Part shown: piece by piece, positions 22,565-30,086 of the stretch
How positions within the stretch are numbered: position 1 is the first letter of the stretch
How the letters are laid out: each line of letters opens with the position of its first letter
Assembly: GCA_035544835.1 (NCBI GenBank)
Contig: DASZZV010000252.1
Coordinates: 1-30,086 of the forward strand
Direction of reading: 5' to 3'
Length of the DNA: 30,086 nucleotides
Source of the DNA: DASZZV01 sp035544835
GTDB taxonomy: Bacteria > Acidobacteriota > Thermoanaerobaculia > Gp7-AA8
Notes under the pieces: model-generated
What the model was told of the DNA's origin: nothing
Seen by the model: the letters and a program-made list of their open reading frames with translations, nothing else
Database searches by the model: none
Made by a program: the position numbers and the translations under genes

Positions 22565-22777
22565 TCAGAAAATCGAGTAGATGAACGGCGCCAGCGCCTC
22601 GACACTCGTCGCCAGGATGAGCAGCAGCCCGGTCATGCAGAGGAAGATGGCCAGCGGAATCAGCCAGCGTTTGTTCGAGTCTCGTCGCGACAACCCGCGC
22701 GCGAGCTCTACGATCGATCCGACGGTGCTGCCCAGCACGATTGCGCCACGTTGGATCCTGCCACGCTTTTTCAGCAC
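22565..22777 (-). CDS. DUF5989-family small membrane protein
   Basis: A 70-residue protein with a basic N-terminus (VLKKRGRIQRG), then EL then a W-L-I-P start to a single membrane helix (about 43-60, WLIPLAIFLCMTGLLLILA) and the end SVEALAPFIYSIF. The ending A-L-A-P-F-I-Y-x-x-F and the position next to a NodU/CmcH carbamoyltransferase are the hallmarks of DUF5989, a family of unknown function. The start is a GTG with an excellent Shine-Dalgarno AAAGGAGG 7 nt upstream, both lying inside the 3' end of the carbamoyltransferase gene (7-nt overlap). A much longer frame in this phase is only its shadow. Confidence 0.85.
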   Translation of the reverse strand: MLKKRGRIQRGAIVLGSTVGSIVELARGLSRRDSNKRWLIPLAIFLCMTGLLLILATSVEALAPFIYSIF

Positions 22778-24543
22778 TCCAGTGCCTCCTTTCGTTTCTC
22801 CAGCGGAGAGCCGCGCCTGGTCACTCGCGTCTGATCGGCGATCAGTATATCGATACCGCTGCGTAGAAATGTCGAATAGCCCTCGACGGCACGATTGACG
22901 ATCGGTTCTCCTGCAAGATTCAGCGATGTGTTGAGTAGCACCGGGATTCCGCTCTTGCGTCCGTACTCTTCGAGCAGCATGTGCAGCCGCGGCGCCATCT
23001 CGCGCTCGAGCGCCTGCACCCGCGCCGTGCCGTCCACGTGCGTCACCGCAGCGAGTTGTTCTCGCCATTCCGGCCGGACGGGAAAGACACCCGACATGAA
23101 GCGCGCCAGCCGCGGACCCCCCGGCGGCATCTCGAAGTAGCGATCCGCCACTTCGATCGGAACCACCGGCGCGAACGGCCGGAACTGCTCGCGGTGTTTG
23201 ATTTCCCGGTTCAGCCGGTCGCGCATCTCGACTCGATGCGGCGCGGCGAGAATGCTGCGGTGACCGAGAGCACGCGGTCCGAACTCTAGCGCCCCCTCCA
23301 TCCAGCCGACGATGCGCCCTTCCATCAGATCGCCGGCGGTCTTTTGAATCAGCGATGCTTGGTCGAGCTCGTCGACGGAGTGTCCATCCTCCTGCGCGAT
23401 CTTCGCCAGCTCGACTCCCTTGACCGTTGGTCCCCAGAAAGGATGATCCGGCACCTCGCGGTCGGCGTTTTTGAAATGAATGCGATCCGCATACAGCGCC
23501 GCTCCAATCGCGCAGCCGGCATCCCCCGGGGCCGGTGGGACGAAGAGGCGCTCGAAGCCCGACCCCGAGAGGATGCGTGAGTTTGCAACGCCGTTCAGCG
23601 CTACGCCGCCACCGAGGCAGAGATCTGTCATGCCGGTCTCCTTTTGGAGTCGGCGGGCGATATCGACCAGCGTGTCCTCCAGGACTCTCTGCACGCTTGC
23701 TGCGCAATCCGCGAAGCGCCGTCCGTCCGGAGTCTCGAGGTCGATCGGGTCGTACCGGTTGCGCGGCGGCCCGAAGAGATCGATGAACCGCGAAGAGTAG
23801 GAACGCGACGCCGTGGTGTGATACTCGAAGTAATCGAGATCGAGCTCGAACGCGCCGTCAGGCAGGCGCCGGATGACCTGCCGGACCTTGTCGACCATCG
23901 TTGGTTGGCCGTAGCCGGCGAGTCCCATCACCTTGTACTCATCCTCATTCACGGCGAAACCGAGATAGGCGGTGAAGGTCGAGTAGAGCATCCCCAGCGA
24001 ATGAGGAAATCGGATCTCACGCAGGAGCGTAATGGCTGTGGTGCCGTCGGGACGCCGCTCGCCCGTACCGACGGTCAAGGTTGCCCACTCCCCGACGCCA
24101 TCGGTCGTAAGGATTGCCGCCCGACGTGTCGGCGCAGTGAGGAACGCCGCCGCAGCGTGCGACTGGTGGTGCTCGGTGAAGAGAATCTTCCGGGCAGGGA
24201 CGCCTAGGTGGGAGGAGATGATTCCGCGGATCCAGATCTTCTCCCCCAGCGAGTTTTTCATCGCCTTCGGAAAGGCGCGCCATGAACGGGGGAAAGCGCG
24301 AAGGGCACAGGTGAGGATGCGATCGAACTTCAACATCGGTCGCTCGTAGAAGACGACGGCATCGAGTGCTTCCGGCTCGATCCCGGCATGCTCGAGGCAC
24401 CACTCAATCGCGCCAAGCGGAAAGCCGGCGTCGTTCTTGCGGCGCGACAATCGCTCTTCCTGCACAGCACAGACAGGCACGCCATCGATCACGAGAGCAG
24501 CCGCAGAGTCATGGTAGTGCGCGGAAATGCCGAGGATGTTCAT
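22771..24543 (-). CDS. NodU/CmcH-family carbamoyltransferase
   Basis: A 590-residue enzyme expected to transfer a carbamoyl group from carbamoyl phosphate, via a carbamoyl-adenylate, to a hydroxyl of a sugar or metabolite. Seen: the N-terminal Kae1-like domain with GISAHYHDSAAALV (H9, H11), VCAVQEERLSRRKND, the metal-binding HHQSHAAAAF (H125, H126, H129), TTDGVGEWAT, NEDEYKVMGLAGYG and LCLGGGVALNGVANSRI, then the C-terminal domain with EGALEFGPRALGHRSILA and VLLNTSLNLAGEPIV. Length is standard for the family. The gene starts one base after the ferritin-like stop and overlaps DUF5989. The acceptor is unknown; neighbours suggest a surface glycan or secreted metabolite. Confidence 0.96.
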   Translation of the reverse strand: MNILGISAHYHDSAAALVIDGVPVCAVQEERLSRRKNDAGFPLGAIEWCLEHAGIEPEALDAVVFYERPMLKFDRILTCALRAFPRSWRAFPKAMKNSLGEKIWIRGIISSHLGVPARKILFTEHHQSHAAAAFLTAPTRRAAILTTDGVGEWATLTVGTGERRPDGTTAITLLREIRFPHSLGMLYSTFTAYLGFAVNEDEYKVMGLAGYGQPTMVDKVRQVIRRLPDGAFELDLDYFEYHTTASRSYSSRFIDLFGPPRNRYDPIDLETPDGRRFADCAASVQRVLEDTLVDIARRLQKETGMTDLCLGGGVALNGVANSRILSGSGFERLFVPPAPGDAGCAIGAALYADRIHFKNADREVPDHPFWGPTVKGVELAKIAQEDGHSVDELDQASLIQKTAGDLMEGRIVGWMEGALEFGPRALGHRSILAAPHRVEMRDRLNREIKHREQFRPFAPVVPIEVADRYFEMPPGGPRLARFMSGVFPVRPEWREQLAAVTHVDGTARVQALEREMAPRLHMLLEEYGRKSGIPVLLNTSLNLAGEPIVNRAVEGYSTFLRSGIDILIADQTRVTRRGSPLEKRKEALEC

Positions 24544-24544
24544 T

Positions 24545-25264
24545 TCAGTATTGGCGCTTGAGGGAACCGTTTCGCTCTGGCGAAATTGGATTCCAGCCGC
24601 TGGGCTCGCGCCGTTCCGCGCGCTTGGCCAGCAAGGCGAACAGTGGTAGCACGATGAAATACTGGATGGTCAGGATGAGCCCACCGATCGCCCCGCCGAT
24701 TGCGGTGGCGAGCCGCAGATACAACTTCCAGAGACGGCTGAGGCGCGCATACCAGAGCTGCCGGCGATGACGCTCCGGCGAGACCCGAGTCAGCTGCGTG
24801 AGCGTGTAGTTCATATGAAACTTCTCGTCGTGCAGAATCTCTTCGAACAGTCCTTGCGTCGATGGATCAACGTTCAACACGTCCCGATAAGTCCTGAACC
24901 GCTTCGCCGCGTCTTTCTCCGCGACATGGAGAAACGCCAGCATCGTTTCATCGGATTCATTCTCGACCTGTAAATCATCCAGCCCATGACCGCTCGAAGC
25001 GATCCAACCCGATCGAGCCTCGCCCTGCGAGCGGGAGGCCAGGTCGCTGAGTACCGCGGCGCCCTGCCGACGGAAAAGCTGGCCATGACGCAGCTCGTCG
25101 GTAGCATGCACGAGGTAGAGGCGGCGAAGGAGAGGATCCGAGGTCAACTCGGCCGCGCGCAGAATGTCACGCCCCCCATCAATCTCCGTTTCGCTGAAGC
25201 GGAGCAGCTTCTGGCCCCGCCGGTGGGCATCGCTCCAGATCCACCGATGAACATGGGTGAGCAT
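24545..25264 (-). CDS. Membrane-anchored ferritin-like diiron protein
   Basis: A 239-residue protein. The first 160 residues form a four-helix bundle with the ligand set of ferritin-like diiron proteins: Glu in SETEIDGG (E25 or E27), E57-L-R-H60, E116 in HVAEKDA, and E147-K-F-H150 (two ExxH motifs). A hydrophobic stretch (about 186-213, TAIGGAIGGLILTIQYFIVLPLF) then anchors it in the membrane, with an Arg/Pro-rich tail. Such bundles act as oxygenases, desaturases or oxidases; the substrate is unknown. Start is uncertain: ATG 25264 fits the domain best, ATG 25288 would add 8 residues, and the frame is open to 25426. It is first in the operon, one base ahead of the carbamoyltransferase. Confidence 0.85.
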   Translation of the reverse strand: MLTHVHRWIWSDAHRRGQKLLRFSETEIDGGRDILRAAELTSDPLLRRLYLVHATDELRHGQLFRRQGAAVLSDLASRSQGEARSGWIASSGHGLDDLQVENESDETMLAFLHVAEKDAAKRFRTYRDVLNVDPSTQGLFEEILHDEKFHMNYTLTQLTRVSPERHRRQLWYARLSRLWKLYLRLATAIGGAIGGLILTIQYFIVLPLFALLAKRAERREPSGWNPISPERNGSLKRQY

Positions 25265-25325
25265 TCTTTTTGCCCGAGCATATACCATGCCCTCGGCAAC
25301 CGCCCACCGCGGTATACGGAGCTCG

Positions 25326-26489
25326 ATGCGCACAACGGAAAGCTCAGAACATTTCGCGGCGCGCCTTGCCGAGATCGCATTTGCCTCGATCGGCGTGGGG
25401 CTTGTCGTCTGTGCTATCGCCGCCAACCAGCGTTGGCTCGACCGCCACTTCCTGTCAGATTTCTTCTACGCGCGGGAGGATGTCGTCCGGGTCGAGGCGA
25501 AGGTCCGAATCACGATAGCCGTGGCGGGAACGCTCCTCGCGCTGCTCATACGGCGTCCGCTGGCCCGATTTCTCGTGCACGATCCCCTGCGTACCCTCTT
25601 CACGTTCGCCGCCCTGATCGCGTCCTTTTGTGCGGCCGAGCTCGTGCTTCAGCAGTCACGCCTCCGCGCCAAGGAGGAGGTTGCGACGAGGTTTGAACCG
25701 AGCCGGCATCTCGATCCCCGGCTGGGCTGGCTCTTCGTGACGCCACACGTCGGGTTCCAGAAGAACAATGGTCGTCTCATTCAGTATGCGTTCGATCGCA
25801 ACGGCTATCGCGTGGGCCACGTCGACGAGCCCGTCGATCCCACGCTGCCGACGATTCTCTTCAGCGGCGAATCGATGATGGTTGGTGAGAAGCTGCACTG
25901 GGAAGAGACCATACCGGCGCAGACCGGACAGCTCCTCGGTATTCAGAGCGCCAACGTCGCGGTGTCGGGCTTTGCGACCGATCAGGCTTACCTCAGACTG
26001 AAAGATGAGCTTCCGCGCTTTCGGCATCCCGTTGCGGTGGTGATGCTTTTTTCGCCGGCCCTTTTCGACCGCAACTTCGACGACGATCGTCCGCACCTCG
26101 GGCCGGGGCTGATCTGGTTGCCGGCAGAGCGACGCTGGCGGCTGGCGTTCATCGCCAGAAGACTCGTGCGCTACCGCAGCAACGAGGCCATCGAGCGTGG
26201 TGTGGCGGGCACACGCGAAGTGTTGCGTGCAACAGTCGAGCTGGCGCTTGCGCGAGGCGCGGTGCCGCTCATCCTCGTGCCCGAGTTCAGGGCGGAGGAG
26301 CCCGGCGAGCGGATGCTGCGAGCGCGGATCCTCGATGAGCCCGGACTGCCGTACGTGCGGGTAGAGTTGGACCCGACCTGGCGCATTCTCAACGATGGGC
26401 ATCCAGACCCGCGCGCCGCTCATGCCATCGCCGTTGCGATCGCGGAGCGGCTGCGAGCGCCAATGAAAACTGCCAGCCGTTCCGACTAG
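25326..26489 (+). CDS. Membrane-bound SGNH-hydrolase-like protein
   Basis: A 387-residue protein divergent from the ferritin-like gene. Two N-terminal membrane helices (about 14-32 and 58-75, with a third hydrophobic stretch at about 88-105) lead to an extracytoplasmic domain: LGWLFVTPHVGFQ, LFSGESMMVGEKLHWEETIPAQTGQLLG, VAVSGFATDQAYL, VVMLFSPALFDRNFDDDR and a C-terminal NDGHPDPRAAHAIA. GES (block I, nucleophile Ser), VSGFAT in block II position and DGHPDPRAAHAIA (block V Asp/His, DxxH) match SGNH/GDSL acyl-esterase topology as seen in glycan-acylation loci. Start at ATG 25326 is supported by ACGGAG 5 nt upstream; GTG 25257 and ATG 25287 are in frame and would overlap the divergent gene. Confidence 0.82.
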   Translation: MRTTESSEHFAARLAEIAFASIGVGLVVCAIAANQRWLDRHFLSDFFYAREDVVRVEAKVRITIAVAGTLLALLIRRPLARFLVHDPLRTLFTFAALIASFCAAELVLQQSRLRAKEEVATRFEPSRHLDPRLGWLFVTPHVGFQKNNGRLIQYAFDRNGYRVGHVDEPVDPTLPTILFSGESMMVGEKLHWEETIPAQTGQLLGIQSANVAVSGFATDQAYLRLKDELPRFRHPVAVVMLFSPALFDRNFDDDRPHLGPGLIWLPAERRWRLAFIARRLVRYRSNEAIERGVAGTREVLRATVELALARGAVPLILVPEFRAEEPGERMLRARILDEPGLPYVRVELDPTWRILNDGHPDPRAAHAIAVAIAERLRAPMKTASRSD

Positions 26490-26537
26490 CCCATTCCTCA
26501 CAGGGTTCCGTTCGGCAGAAAACGGAGAGCGGCCTGA

Positions 26538-26609
26538 AGGCGAGCCGAGGGGAGCCTCGCCCGCTCATATCGCGCGCATCCCCAGCACGCGTTGCCATCG
26601 AGCGGCAAC
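26538..26609. other. Tandem hairpins in the SGNH-cytochrome gap
   Basis: GGCGAG (26539-26544) pairs with CTCGCC (26556-26561), and GTTGC with GCAAC about 30 nt downstream (near 26591-26609). No T-tract follows. They may attenuate read-through between the two genes, but neither is a classical terminator. Confidence 0.3.
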
Positions 26610-26647
26610 CATCCCGCTGGCGCTTTTCATGCAGCGCTCATCGGGCC

Positions 26648-27562
26648 ATGAAACACCGTCGAGATGCTGTCGCCACCGCTTTCGTCTTCTGTCTCCTGAT
26701 GCTGGGCTGCCGTCACACCCAGGTGGCGCTGCCGCGATTCTCCGACGCGAGATCGAACGACACCGCCAGCTCTGCGGCCCGGGGCGAATACGTCGTTCGC
26801 AGCGTCTCCGTCTGCGGCGGTTGTCACGCTGCAGATCCCAAGCGCGATGTCGACGGGCCCTTGAGCGGCGGAAAGGAGTTTCGGAACTGGCGCATCGGCA
26901 TCTCACGCGCAGCGAACCTCACCTCCGATCCTACAACCGGACTGGGGTCATGGAACGAGGCCGAGATCGTTCGGGCGCTGCGAAATGGTCAGAGCAGGAA
27001 CGGACGCCTGCTCACGCCGGTGATGCCTTATGAGTGGTTTCATGAGATGTCGGACGATGACGCGCTCGCGGTCGCGCGTTATCTCAAGAGTCTTCCCCCT
27101 GTCCGGAACGAGGTGAGACAAAGCCCGAATCTGATCTTCAAGATGGGCAAGCTCTTCCTCGGCCACAAGCCTGCGATCTCAGCGTCTGCCCCTCCGCGCG
27201 CCGCCACGGCCGAGTATGGCGGTTATCTCGCGCAGCACGTCGGACTCTGCGCCGACTGTCATACTCAACTCGGCGGTCTTCTGCAAAAGCCGGACATGCG
27301 TCGCCTCTTCGCCGGTATGACGCATCCCCCCAAAGACTTCCCGGTGAAGCCGTCGAACCTGACGCCGGATCCGTCGACCGGAATCGGGCGATGGAGTGAA
27401 GCCGACTTCGTGCGGACGATTCGAACGGGAGTCAACCCGTCCGGCCGGACCCTCCATCCCTTCATGCCTTCGGCGGAGCTTCGAAGGATGACGGACGATG
27501 ATCTGCTTGCGATCTACCACCACCTGCAGACGATCCCGCCGGTTCGAAACAGTATTCGATGA
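26648..27562 (+). CDS. Diheme cytochrome c lipoprotein
   Basis: A 304-residue exported electron carrier with two class I cytochrome c domains. Seen: signal with lipobox-like LLMLGC (Cys21; Met at -3 is not ideal), heme motif CGGCH (56-60) with distal-Met region VMPYEWF, and second heme motif CADCH (201-205) with PFMPSAELRRMTDDDLLAIYHHLQ. The repeated N-L-T-x-D-P-x-T-G-x-G-x-W pattern in both halves (about 90-103 and 237-250) is that of cytochrome subunits of membrane alcohol and aldehyde dehydrogenases, but no such dehydrogenase is nearby. Transcribed with the SGNH gene and probably the glycosyltransferase. It could supply electrons to the ferritin-like protein, which is speculation. Confidence 0.93.
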   Translation: MKHRRDAVATAFVFCLLMLGCRHTQVALPRFSDARSNDTASSAARGEYVVRSVSVCGGCHAADPKRDVDGPLSGGKEFRNWRIGISRAANLTSDPTTGLGSWNEAEIVRALRNGQSRNGRLLTPVMPYEWFHEMSDDDALAVARYLKSLPPVRNEVRQSPNLIFKMGKLFLGHKPAISASAPPRAATAEYGGYLAQHVGLCADCHTQLGGLLQKPDMRRLFAGMTHPPKDFPVKPSNLTPDPSTGIGRWSEADFVRTIRTGVNPSGRTLHPFMPSAELRRMTDDDLLAIYHHLQTIPPVRNSIR

Positions 27563-27573
27563 CTCTGCAGAGT
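27562..27573. repeat. Perfect 12-bp palindrome at the cytochrome stop
   Basis: ACTCTGCAGAGT overlaps the last base of the TGA stop. It is too short to be a strong hairpin and has no T-tract. Confidence 0.4.
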
Positions 27574-27611
27574 GATGGTTCTTCAACTCAATCGTCCCAA
27601 AAGGGGGAAGG

Positions 27612-29414
27612 GTGAAGCCGGACCCATCGGCTCCCGCGCAGAGCAGCGCGTCTGCAACACTCCCCTTCAATCGCTGCTCCAGACTCTCGCGCGAAGTCAC
27701 CTCAACGACGGCGGCGGTGATCGCTTTGGTCGCCGCAATTGGCCTCCGGCTCGCCATTCTCTTTCGTTATCGCATCGACAGCGATGAAACGCAGCATCTG
27801 CACGTCGTGTGGGGATGGTCGCGCGGACTGCTCCCGTACCGCGACATGTTCGACAATCACATGCCGCTGTTTCACCTGTTGGCAGTGCCGCTGCTGCGCC
27901 TCGCTGGCGAACGACCCGAAGCTCTCATTCTCGGCCGCCTGGCCATGCTTCCACTATTCGCGCTCATTACGCTGCTGACATACCGGATCGGAGTCAGCTG
28001 CAATTCGCACCGCGCCGCGCTGATCGGAACGCTGATCGGAATCTCTGCCCCGCCGTTCTTCCTCTGCTCCGTCGAGTTTCGCCCCGACGTTCTCTGGACC
28101 ACGTTCTGGCTGACGACCATCGCGTTTCTCGTCGATGTGCCGCTCACGACTGGCCGGGCGGCGGCGGCCGGACTGGCACTCGGTATCGCGGCCTCAGTCT
28201 CTGCAAAAACGGTGTTGTTCGGTGCCAGCATCGGCATCGCCGCCATCGCCACGCTCGTCATCACGCGCGACGGGTCTGTCGCACCTCGCGGCCTATGGAA
28301 GCGCGCGACCACCTTCGCCGGCATGACGCTCCTGCCGCCTTCACTGATTGCCGCGTATTTCGCGGCGCAAGGCGCATGGAAGCCATTCGTCTACTGCACG
28401 ATCACACACAACCTCGTTTCCTCGGAGCATCCGCAGCGCATCCTCCTGCTTGCTCCACTCCTCGTCCTCATCGTTCTGGCGACGCGGCGAATCAACCGTG
28501 AAGACCTCTCAGCCGGCGTACGTAAACGTCGCCTCTTTCTCTTTCTCGCCGCGTCCTCGTACGGGGCGGTAATGCTCTCGTTGTGGCCCATCATTGAAAG
28601 GGAGCACTGGCTGCCGTTTTATGCGCTCGCGGGCGTGGCAGCGGCTCCCCTGCTGTGGCCAAGCGGTGGCGGCTGGCCGCGATCAGCGATCGCTATTCTC
28701 GCGCTCGAGTTTTTCTGGATCATCGGCGCGAGCACGCCGTGGCGCGACGAAGTCATCCCCTCGACGACGCTGATCGAGCAGGCCATGAAGCTGACGACAC
28801 CCGGCGAGACGATCCTCGATCTCAAGGGAGAGATCGTTTTTCGACCTCGCGCGTTCTACTACGAGCTGGAGAAGATCACGAAGAAGGCGATCGCGAAAGG
28901 CCGCCTGCAGGACACGATCGCGGCCGATGTGATCCGAACGCGAACGATGGTGGCCGTTGAAGACAATCGTAGCTTCCCTCGTCGCAGCCGTTCGTTCCTG
29001 CTGCGGAACTTTGTGAGTGTCGGATGTCTGCGTGTCGCCGGAATGATCGTGCCGCCGAGTCACACGTTTCGGATCGAGCTCCCCGGTGATTACAGCGTAG
29101 TCTCCGCCAGTGGCGGTTTCCAGGGGACGCTCGACGGTATGCCTTACCAAGGCCCACGGCGCCTCACCAACGGCACGCACATTCTCGGCCCAGCCTCAGC
29201 TTCCGACCAGACTGCCGTGCTCTGGCAGCGCGCCGCGTCGCTCGGATTCTCTCCGTTCACAGAGGAACACCGCTGCCGTGAAGGAAAGGATCTCACGGGT
29301 CGCCGACCGGCCAGGTCTGTCGGTCCCCGAGCTGGAGCGGAAGAGCCTCACGCAGTGCCCCCTCGGATGGTCGATCGGTTTTTCCCTGGTGTTGCGGCGT
29401 TAGATACGGAATGA
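27612..29414 (+). CDS. GT-C (ArnT/PMT-like, GT39) membrane glycosyltransferase
   Basis: A 600-residue integral membrane enzyme that would move a sugar from a polyprenyl-phosphate donor to a surface acceptor on the periplasmic side. Seen: the first membrane helix (about 32-50) followed by the conserved loop RIDSDETQHLHVVWGWSRGL (catalytic acidic residues in DSDE) and YRDMFDNHMPLFHLLAVPLL, then 8-10 more membrane helices to about residue 380, and a soluble C-terminal domain (about 390-550). The start is a GTG with Shine-Dalgarno AAGGGGGAAG directly upstream. The last 50 residues (after LGFSPFTEEHR) are Arg/Pro-rich and low in pattern, so the natural end may be nearer 29270. It follows the cytochrome gene by 49 nt. 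Confidence 0.88.
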   Translation: MKPDPSAPAQSSASATLPFNRCSRLSREVTSTTAAVIALVAAIGLRLAILFRYRIDSDETQHLHVVWGWSRGLLPYRDMFDNHMPLFHLLAVPLLRLAGERPEALILGRLAMLPLFALITLLTYRIGVSCNSHRAALIGTLIGISAPPFFLCSVEFRPDVLWTTFWLTTIAFLVDVPLTTGRAAAAGLALGIAASVSAKTVLFGASIGIAAIATLVITRDGSVAPRGLWKRATTFAGMTLLPPSLIAAYFAAQGAWKPFVYCTITHNLVSSEHPQRILLLAPLLVLIVLATRRINREDLSAGVRKRRLFLFLAASSYGAVMLSLWPIIEREHWLPFYALAGVAAAPLLWPSGGGWPRSAIAILALEFFWIIGASTPWRDEVIPSTTLIEQAMKLTTPGETILDLKGEIVFRPRAFYYELEKITKKAIAKGRLQDTIAADVIRTRTMVAVEDNRSFPRRSRSFLLRNFVSVGCLRVAGMIVPPSHTFRIELPGDYSVVSASGGFQGTLDGMPYQGPRRLTNGTHILGPASASDQTAVLWQRAASLGFSPFTEEHRCREGKDLTGRRPARSVGPRAGAEEPHAVPPRMVDRFFPGVAALDTE

Positions 29415-29439
29415 AAGTTGCTGGGTTGCACTCCTGAGC

Positions 29440-30086
29440 ATGACTCGCGTTGTTCCATGGAAAGCGATCGCCCTCGTCAGCTCCGCGACGACGGTATTGT
29501 TCGCGCTCCTTCTGCTTCCCGCGTGCTGCTTTGTGCGACGTCCAGCGTCGCTGACCGCCACCGCGTTACCGCCGATGCACATTCCGCCGATCGGTGAGGT
29601 CCCCCTGCCCGACTTCAGCGAAGCGCACGTGAAGGCGCCAACCGAGACGACCATGTCGAACGTTTGGTTCTACTACGACGAGGTGATGTTCCTCGACATC
29701 CACTCGCTGCGCGGCCAGATGATCTCCAAGCCGCCGGGCGAACCGGTGAACCTCGACAATCGCCGCAAATTCACCCTTCGCATCGACACGGGGAAGATCG
29801 GGATGAACTCGCCAAGCCTCGACAGGCTGATGAACCAGTACATCTTTGCCTATCCCGACCCGCCGCTGCGGAATCTGCACATCACCATGGACGGGAAGCA
29901 ACTGAAGCAGGAAGGCATCATGCACAAGATCATCGACATCCCGTTCACGATGTGGGCGGACGTGTCGGCGGACCACGGCCTCATTCGCATCCATCCGACA
30001 AAGATCTCGATCTGCAGCCTCAACGGACTCGGGTTGCTCAAAGCAGTCGGTCAGACTCTCGAGAAGATGCTGAAGATGCCGGTCGA
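29440..30086 (+). CDS. Exported lipoprotein, LmeA/DUF2993-like, cut by window end
   Basis: Incomplete at the 3' end: 215 codons are visible from the ATG at 29440. An export signal ends in LLLPAC (lipobox, Cys29). The rest has YYDEVMFLDIHSLRGQMI, a strand block NRRKFTLRIDTGKIGMN, SLDRLMNQYIFAYPDPPLRN, LHITMDGKQLKQEGIM, then IPFTMWADVS and LIRIHPTKISI. The pattern of long amphipathic strands around a short helix with F-x-x-Y/L-L-N recalls LmeA/DUF2993 lipid-binding proteins of the outer envelope; this is a resemblance only. A 25-nt gap separates it from the glycosyltransferase. Confidence 0.7.
   Translation, partial: MTRVVPWKAIALVSSATTVLFALLLLPACCFVRRPASLTATALPPMHIPPIGEVPLPDFSEAHVKAPTETTMSNVWFYYDEVMFLDIHSLRGQMISKPPGEPVNLDNRRKFTLRIDTGKIGMNSPSLDRLMNQYIFAYPDPPLRNLHITMDGKQLKQEGIMHKIIDIPFTMWADVSADHGLIRIHPTKISICSLNGLGLLKAVGQTLEKMLKMPV

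Noticed and set aside
22778..23707. Long minus-strand frame continuing upstream of the DUF5989 gene
   Set aside because: Overlaps the carbamoyltransferase completely in another frame and is Arg/Gly-rich; the Shine-Dalgarno at 22785-22792 marks the real start.
29110..29403. Alternative plus-strand frame over the glycosyltransferase 3' end
   Set aside because: No recognisable domain. It made me doubt the last 50 residues of the glycosyltransferase, but I could not show a frameshift.

Overview
The window is high-GC DNA of a Gram-negative bacterium. An MCE/MlaD lipid-transport protein, a hemolysin-D type adaptor, lipoproteins and periplasmic cytochromes all imply an outer membrane. The combination of bacillithiol genes (bshA, bshB1, bshC), a free-standing MglA-type GTPase, HslUV, a Ser/Thr kinase with TolB-like and TPR domains, and three kinds of dispersed palindromic repeat (one translating to the familiar spurious peptide CHPERSEGSF) fits an environmental, probably metagenome-derived Acidobacteriota such as Thermoanaerobaculia. 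That placement is an inference. No rRNA, complete tRNA, CRISPR array, IS element or prophage was found.

Layout. 1-1735: a dispersed repeat fragment and a minus-strand MCE-domain gene with a beta-rich C-terminus. 1772-1915: a complete dispersed repeat. 1934-3034: a minus-strand operon of Phd-like antitoxin, RelE/ParE-like toxin and maf, all overlapping. 3199-5127: a secreted Asp-box beta-propeller. 5158-5286: a long inverted repeat between convergent genes. 5300-6546: a secreted unknown protein and a KDPG aldolase, minus strand. 6597-6698: a second palindromic element. 6763-12045: a plus-strand run of MglA-like GTPase, methyltransferase, bshC, bshB1 and bshA, the last four joined by stop/start overlaps. 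12101-14100: hslV-hslU on the minus strand, with 7-bp tandem repeats on both sides of hslV. 14289-17998: a TetR-controlled operon (regulator, HlyD adaptor, ABC ATPase, ABC-2 permease) with a clear operator/promoter at 18002-18036.

17999-21541 holds a Ser/Thr kinase flanked by two non-coding stretches. Each stretch contains what looks like the C-terminal remnant of a lost gene (an anti-sigma factor and a TMEM175-type channel). 21542-25264 is a tight minus-strand operon: membrane-anchored ferritin-like diiron protein, NodU/CmcH carbamoyltransferase, DUF5989 small membrane protein, and a zinc-ribbon methyltransferase that may be frameshifted near its end. Divergent from it run a membrane SGNH-like protein, a diheme cytochrome c lipoprotein, a GT-C glycosyltransferase and a lipoprotein cut by the window end.

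How the genes work together. BshA, BshB1 and BshC form a complete route from UDP-GlcNAc and malate to bacillithiol. HslV and HslU form one ATP-dependent protease. The TetR/HlyD/ABC set is a self-regulated exporter. The 21.5-29.4 kb block looks like an uncharacterised locus for making and decorating a surface glycan or secreted metabolite (carbamoylation, methylation, possible oxidation, glycosyl transfer), and it is the most interesting part of the window.
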